Source of the DNA: Dechloromonas sp.
GTDB lineage: Bacteria > Pseudomonadota > Gammaproteobacteria > Burkholderiales > Rhodocyclaceae
DNA: 35,476 nt
NCBI GenBank assembly: GCA_008933675.1
Contig: WBUO01000016.1
Coordinates: 1-35,476 of the forward strand
Direction: 5' to 3'
The notes beneath the pieces are model-generated. The model did no database searches and was not told the origin of the DNA. It was given only the letters and a program-made list of their open reading frames with translations. Below, in pieces: positions 31,495 to 35,476 of the stretch (position 1 is the first letter of the stretch; every line of letters begins with the position of its first letter). A program made the position numbers and the translations under genes.

Positions 31495-32068
31495 AGGCGC
31501 CGCGTTCGGTAACGATCCAGTCGAGGCGCTGGTCGTGCGCCTCAGGCCGGATCGTCGGCAGGCGGTTGATCTCGAAGCCGACACCGACAGCCAGCGGCCG
31601 CGGAGCAAGGGCAGCCAGCGTGCGGTCGAAGTAGCCGCCACCGTAACCGAGCCGATAGCCGGCCTCGTCGAAGCCGTTGAGCGGCAGCAGGATCATGTCC
31701 GGGACCAGCCACTCGCCGGCGGTCGGCGTCGGAATGCCGTAGCGGTCGGCTTGCAGCGGCGTGTCGACGGACCATTCGCGAAAGGCCAGCGGCGCATGCT
31801 CGCCAAGTACCACCGGCAGGACCGCCCGGCAGCCGGCCCGGCGCCAGTGTTCGACGATCGCCCGCACATCGGGCTCATGCTTGATCGGCCAGCAGAAAGC
31901 AAGCACTCGCGGGACGCCGAAGGCGGCTTGCAGATGACCGACGATACGGGCCGAAGCAGCCGCATGCACGGCATCGGCGAGCGCCGCCCGGCGGGCCGTC
32001 ATGTCGCGCCGCAACGCCCGTCTCCAGGCCGTGCTATCCTCGTCCGCCTTCCCCAATGCCTCACCCAT
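31475..32068 (-). CDS. 5-formyltetrahydrofolate cyclo-ligase
   Basis: A 197-residue protein of the MTHFS (5-FCL/YgfA) family, which converts 5-formyl-THF to methenyl-THF with ATP. AWRRALRRDMTARRAAL is the N-terminal basic element that binds the nucleotide; LAFCWPIKHEPDVR, DMILLPLNGFDEAGYRLGYGGGYFDRTLA (described as two parts: LPLNGFDEAGYRLG and YGGGYFDRTLA) and AVGVGFEINR are the family motifs. The ATG at 32068 has no ribosome site, so a start a little downstream is possible. It converges with the small membrane protein gene and diverges from slt, whose start is only 14 nt away. In many proteobacteria this gene sits beside 6S RNA and zapA, but neither is seen here. Confidence 0.93.
   Translation of the reverse strand: MGEALGKADEDSTAWRRALRRDMTARRAALADAVHAAASARIVGHLQAAFGVPRVLAFCWPIKHEPDVRAIVEHWRRAGCRAVLPVVLGEHAPLAFREWSVDTPLQADRYGIPTPTAGEWLVPDMILLPLNGFDEAGYRLGYGGGYFDRTLAALAPRPLAVGVGFEINRLPTIRPEAHDQRLDWIVTERGAFRPADA
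32032..32040 (+). promoter_or_regulatory. possible extended -10 promoter for slt
   Basis: TGCTATCCT reads as TGn followed by TATCCT, an extended -10 without a clear -35. It lies inside the 5' end of the opposite-strand 5-FCL gene, as it must because the two start codons are 14 nt apart. Transcription would start near 32047. Confidence 0.38.
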
Positions 32069-32082
32069 CAGACAAATCTAAC

Positions 32083-34023
32083 ATGAAGTTGCCGCACCTC
32101 TTCGCCGCGCTGTTCGGCCTCCTTGTCGCCTTGCCCGGTGCCGCCCAGGAGACGCGCGACGAGATTTTCATCGCTGCCCGCGAGGCCTTCCGCAATGGCG
32201 ACCGCCTCCGTCTGGACAATGCCGCCGCCCGCATCGGCAATCACGAACTGGCTGCCTATGTGGAAAACTACCGTCTGCGCATGCGCATGGACGACGGCAA
32301 CAGCGCCAGCCTGCGCGACTTCCTCGCCCGCCACGACGGCACATCCGTCGCCGAACGCCTGCGTGCCGACTGGATCCGCTGGCTCGGCAAGCGTTCCGCG
32401 TGGAATGAAATCGAACGTGAATACCCGCTGCTGCAGGCCCCCGAAACCGACATCACCTGCCTGCAGCAACAGGCCAGACTGGCCCGCGGCGACCGCAGCG
32501 TGTTCGACGAGGCCGATCGTCTGTGGCTGACCCTGCACGAACCGCCGGAAAGCTGCCGGCCGGTTCTCGATGCACTGGTTGCCGCCCAGCGACTCAGCGT
32601 TGACGACATCTGGGCGCGCGCCCGCCGGCAGATCGAACTCAATCGCCCGGGCCAGGCCAGAACGACGCTTGACTACCTGCCCGACAGCCAGTCGCCCGAG
32701 GGCAAGAGTTTCGAGCTGACCATCGCCGGCCCGCAACGTCAGCTGGCAACGCAGTCGGCCAACTGGCATGGCAGCCGGGCCAGCCGCGAACTCGCCGCCA
32801 TCGCCATCCAGCGCATCGCCGTCAACGATCCGCGGGCCGCCGCCGAGGAACTGGAAAAGCGTCAGAAGCGCCTGGACGACACGCAACGCGAATGGGCCTG
32901 GGGACAGATCGCCCTGCAGGCAGCCCGCCGTCACCTGCCGGAAACGCTCGACTGGTACGCCCGGGCCGGACTCTCGCCACTCTCGGACGAGGCCGTGCAA
33001 TGGAAGGTCCGCGCCGCCCTGCGCGCCCAGGACTGGGGCACCGTCCGCGATGCCATCCAGGGAATGCCGGCCGAACTGGCCGGGCGTCCCGAGTGGGTTT
33101 ACTGGCTGGGGCGCGCCTACAAGGCCGGAGGACGCAGCGCCGAGGCCGATGCGCTGTTTGCCCGGATCGCCGGCCAGGCCAATTTCTACGGCAATCTGGC
33201 CGACGAGGAACTGGGCCGCAGCCTGATGCCGCCGCCACGGGCCCGCGCACTTTCGCCCGAGGAACTGCGGGAAGCCAACGGCAATGCCGGCCTGCGCCGG
33301 GCACTGGCCTTCTTCCGGCTCGACATGCGTACCGAAGGGGTGCGCGAATGGAACTGGTCGCTGCGCGGCATGAACGACCGCCAGCTGCTGTCGGCTGCCG
33401 AACTGGCCCGCCGCCAGCAGATCTGGGACCGCGCCATCAATACCGCCGACCGGACGAAGGAAGAGCACGACTATGCGCTGCGCTTCCTCGCCCCCTACGA
33501 TGAGCAGGTCCGCCCCGCCGCCCGTAACCAGACGCTGGACGATGCCTGGGTCTACGGCCTGATGCGCCAGGAGAGCCGTTTCATCACCAACGCCAAATCG
33601 TCGGCCGGCGCCTCCGGCCTGATGCAGCTGATGCCGGCGACCGCCAAATGGGTGGCCAAGAAGATCGGGCTGCGCGACTACCACCATGGGCGGGTCAACG
33701 ACACCGAAACCAATGTCCTGCTCGGCACCAGCTACATGCGCCTGGTCATGGAGAATCTCGACAACCATCCGGTGCTCGCCTCCGCCGCCTACAACGCCGG
33801 CCCCGGCCGGGCCAAGCGCTGGCGCGCGGATCGCCCGCTGGAAGGCGCCATCTACGCCGAGACCATCCCGTTCAGCGAGACGCGCGATTACGTCAAGAAA
33901 GTGATGAGCAATGCCGTGTACTACTCGGCGCTATTCACCGGCCGCCCGGATTCGCTGAAGGCCCGCCTGGGAACCATCGCCCCGGCCAGTGACCGACCGA
34001 TGAAGGACAGCGATCTGCCCTGA
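32083..34023 (+). CDS. slt: soluble lytic murein transglycosylase
   Basis: A 646-residue periplasmic protein of the Slt70 family. The ATG at 32083 begins a clean signal peptide (MKLPHLFAALFGLLVALPGAAQ, quoted in parts: LPHLFAALFGLLVAL, then AAQ); an ATG at 32056 would add nine polar residues. Residues about 25-460 are the helical superhelix of the U domain with TPR-like repeats. The C-terminal domain has the catalytic glutamate E497 in GLMRQESRF, then SSAGASGLMQLMPATA, LGTSYMRLVM and ASAAYNAGPGRAKRW. The enzyme cleaves peptidoglycan glycan strands to form 1,6-anhydro ends. Confidence 0.95.
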   Translation: MKLPHLFAALFGLLVALPGAAQETRDEIFIAAREAFRNGDRLRLDNAAARIGNHELAAYVENYRLRMRMDDGNSASLRDFLARHDGTSVAERLRADWIRWLGKRSAWNEIEREYPLLQAPETDITCLQQQARLARGDRSVFDEADRLWLTLHEPPESCRPVLDALVAAQRLSVDDIWARARRQIELNRPGQARTTLDYLPDSQSPEGKSFELTIAGPQRQLATQSANWHGSRASRELAAIAIQRIAVNDPRAAAEELEKRQKRLDDTQREWAWGQIALQAARRHLPETLDWYARAGLSPLSDEAVQWKVRAALRAQDWGTVRDAIQGMPAELAGRPEWVYWLGRAYKAGGRSAEADALFARIAGQANFYGNLADEELGRSLMPPPRARALSPEELREANGNAGLRRALAFFRLDMRTEGVREWNWSLRGMNDRQLLSAAELARRQQIWDRAINTADRTKEEHDYALRFLAPYDEQVRPAARNQTLDDAWVYGLMRQESRFITNAKSSAGASGLMQLMPATAKWVAKKIGLRDYHHGRVNDTETNVLLGTSYMRLVMENLDNHPVLASAAYNAGPGRAKRWRADRPLEGAIYAETIPFSETRDYVKKVMSNAVYYSALFTGRPDSLKARLGTIAPASDRPMKDSDLP

Positions 34024-34037
34024 CCCGGGATTGGGCA

Positions 34038-34066
34038 TTGTCGCCGCGGCAGGCGACGGCTAGACT
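34038..34066 (+). promoter_or_regulatory. putative promoter before the DUF1631 gene
   Basis: TTGTCG (34038-34043), 17-nt spacer, TAGACT (34061-34066). The spacer holds a GTCGCC/GGCGAC hairpin (34040-34057), and a perfect 12-nt palindrome, CCTGCCGGCAGG (34073-34084), lies at the expected transcription start. The 107-nt gap has no T-run for a terminator after slt. Confidence 0.38.
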
Positions 34067-34130
34067 TCCCAGCCTGCCGGCAGGGTACCGCCGGTCGTCT
34101 GGAACCCAGCTGCGAACCGGAGCCGCACCC

Positions 34131-35476
34131 ATGCCAGCCCATCCGCCCGACCGTTTCGAAGTCACCCGCGATTGCCGTAGCCGCTACCTGCAGCGGCTCG
34201 GCACGCTGCTGCAGGCCGCCGGCGGCCTCTCCGCTGCCGCCGTCCAGGCCCTTCTCGATGGCGTCGGACAGCATTTCGACGCCATGCTGGAAAGCAACCG
34301 GCGCGGCAGTTTCAGCGAAGAGGCGCATGGCCTGACCTCGTCACGCATCACTCTGGTCGCCGACGACGAACTGGAACTGGGCATCCGCCTCGACAACCTG
34401 ATCGGCCGCCTCTACGAAGGTGCCGGCGCCGACCTCTGGAAGACCCATCTGCGCTTCGTCACGCTGCTCGGCCGGCCGGATCTGCCGAAGACGGACAATC
34501 CGATCGGCCCGCGCGGCATCAGCGACGGCCTGCATGCCATGTTCCAGGCCGCCGGCCCGAGTCCGCTGGACGACAGGCTGGACCTCCTCGACCGCCTCGA
34601 AGAACACCTGCTGGATGGCCTGCCTGCGGTTTACGCAGAGATCAACGATTTCCTCGAACATGCCGGTGTCTTTGCCGCCCAGCCGGCGATCATCACCGCC
34701 CCCGAAGCGGCGCGCGGCCACCGTGGCGATGCCGCACCGGTCGCCACGAATGCACTGGATGCCCTGCACGCCCGACTGCTGGCCCGGATACCGCAGCTGG
34801 AAGCACCATCGGTTGACGGCAGCGGAAGCAATCCCGGCGCAGCATTGCTCAGTCAGGCGGCACTCGACAACCTGCTCTTCCGTCTCGATGACCTCGAACG
34901 CCATGCAGCCGGCCGGAGCGGATCACTGGGCGGCACATCGCCCGACCTCGAATCGCTGCTGCCCGACCTGTTCAGCAATACGGAGGGCAGCGCCCAGGCC
35001 GCCCCCGCCCCCCGTCAGCTCAGTTCGCGCGAACTCGGCATTCCGGCAGCGGCTGCGGAAGCGCTCGCCATCGACACCGTGGCGATGATCTGCAACGCCA
35101 TCCTTGCCGATCCGATGCTGCCCGAAGCTTTCAAATCCGTGGTCTCCACGCTGCAGATTCCGCTGGTCAAGGTCGCCATCAGCGATCGCAGCCTGTTTGC
35201 CGACCCGGACCATCCCTGTCGACGGATCATCGACCGCATGGGTGAAGCCATGATCGGCCTGCCCATCGACGTGACGGCCAGGCATCCGGTATGCAGCCGC
35301 CTGGGCAGCATCGCCGCCGGGCTGCGGACCAGCCGGAACGTCGACCGGGCAGCGTTCGCTGCGGCCCTGGCAGAGCTCGACGGCGTCATCGCCGAACGCC
35401 ACACAGCCATTGCCCAGGGCGCTACCGCCTACGCCGACCTGTTTGCCGTGCTCGACCGCCGCGACCAGGCACGTGA
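34131..35476 (+). CDS. DUF1631 family protein (3' end outside window)
   Basis: The frame is open from an ATG at 34131 to the right edge, 448 residues. The sequence is mostly helical with acidic and Ala-rich links. The N-terminal part includes SRITLVADDELELGIRLDNL; the part near residue 340-390 has VVSTLQIPLVKVAISDRSLF and HPCRRIIDRMGEAMIG, which is the DUF1631 signature. Members occur mostly in beta- and gammaproteobacteria, are around 700-800 residues long, and have no established function; some database entries carry an unsupported thymidine phosphorylase label. No signal peptide or membrane helix is seen. Confidence 0.85.
   Translation, partial: MPAHPPDRFEVTRDCRSRYLQRLGTLLQAAGGLSAAAVQALLDGVGQHFDAMLESNRRGSFSEEAHGLTSSRITLVADDELELGIRLDNLIGRLYEGAGADLWKTHLRFVTLLGRPDLPKTDNPIGPRGISDGLHAMFQAAGPSPLDDRLDLLDRLEEHLLDGLPAVYAEINDFLEHAGVFAAQPAIITAPEAARGHRGDAAPVATNALDALHARLLARIPQLEAPSVDGSGSNPGAALLSQAALDNLLFRLDDLERHAAGRSGSLGGTSPDLESLLPDLFSNTEGSAQAAPAPRQLSSRELGIPAAAAEALAIDTVAMICNAILADPMLPEAFKSVVSTLQIPLVKVAISDRSLFADPDHPCRRIIDRMGEAMIGLPIDVTARHPVCSRLGSIAAGLRTSRNVDRAAFAAALAELDGVIAERHTAIAQGATAYADLFAVLDRRDQAR

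Noticed and set aside
32068-33768. A 566-codon minus-strand frame across slt
   Set aside because: Shadow of the transglycosylase gene; no motif or start signal.

Overview
The window is GC-rich, densely coded chromosomal DNA from a betaproteobacterium, most likely order Rhodocyclales (Dechloromonas/Azonexus-like). This placement is an inference from gene order (mnmG-rsmG-parA-parB-atpIBEFHAGDC), ubiquinone genes, a DUF3683 FAD/Fe-S oxidoreductase, a DUF1631 protein and abundant c-di-GMP proteins. No rRNA, tRNA, CRISPR, phage or insertion sequence was seen. No gene-free stretch exceeds about 150 bases.

Layout. 1-3495 (minus): a secreted FecR-like/DUF6600 protein cut by the left edge, and a receiver-TPR response regulator. 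3638-7756 (plus): mnmG, rsmG, parA and parB, each overlapping the next by 4 nt (ATGA). 7821-14784: a well-formed sigma70-type promoter, atpI and the eight F1Fo ATP synthase genes in classical order, closed by a strong intrinsic terminator. 14832-16578 (minus): a DUF971 gene, ubiE and ubiJ, the last two for ubiquinone synthesis. 16641-18681 (minus): a HIT protein and a PilZ-like protein. 18779-22654 (minus): a 1291-residue DUF3683 flavin/iron-sulfur oxidoreductase.

22807-25616 (plus, divergent): a PhnD-like periplasmic binding protein whose stop codon overlaps the start of a membrane-bound GGDEF-EAL protein. 25697-27229: biosynthetic threonine deaminase. 27347-31494: a run of five genes with gaps of 5 nt or overlaps: sulfate-binding protein, degenerate EAL protein, cysteine synthase, PatB/MalY C-S lyase and a small membrane protein. 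31475-32068 (minus): 5-formyltetrahydrofolate cyclo-ligase. 32083-34023 (plus): soluble lytic transglycosylase. 34131-35476 (plus): DUF1631 protein cut by the right edge.

How they work together. The left half is core housekeeping (tRNA and rRNA modification, chromosome segregation, ATP synthesis, quinone synthesis). The right half joins sulfur/amino-acid metabolism with c-di-GMP signalling. Two features there deserve attention. One is a binding protein fused by translation to a GGDEF-EAL enzyme, an architecture like the NspS/MbaA polyamine sensor. The other is a catalytically dead EAL protein inside a sulfate-to-cysteine operon. Together with the PilZ-like gene, this gives three c-di-GMP-type proteins within about 12 kb.
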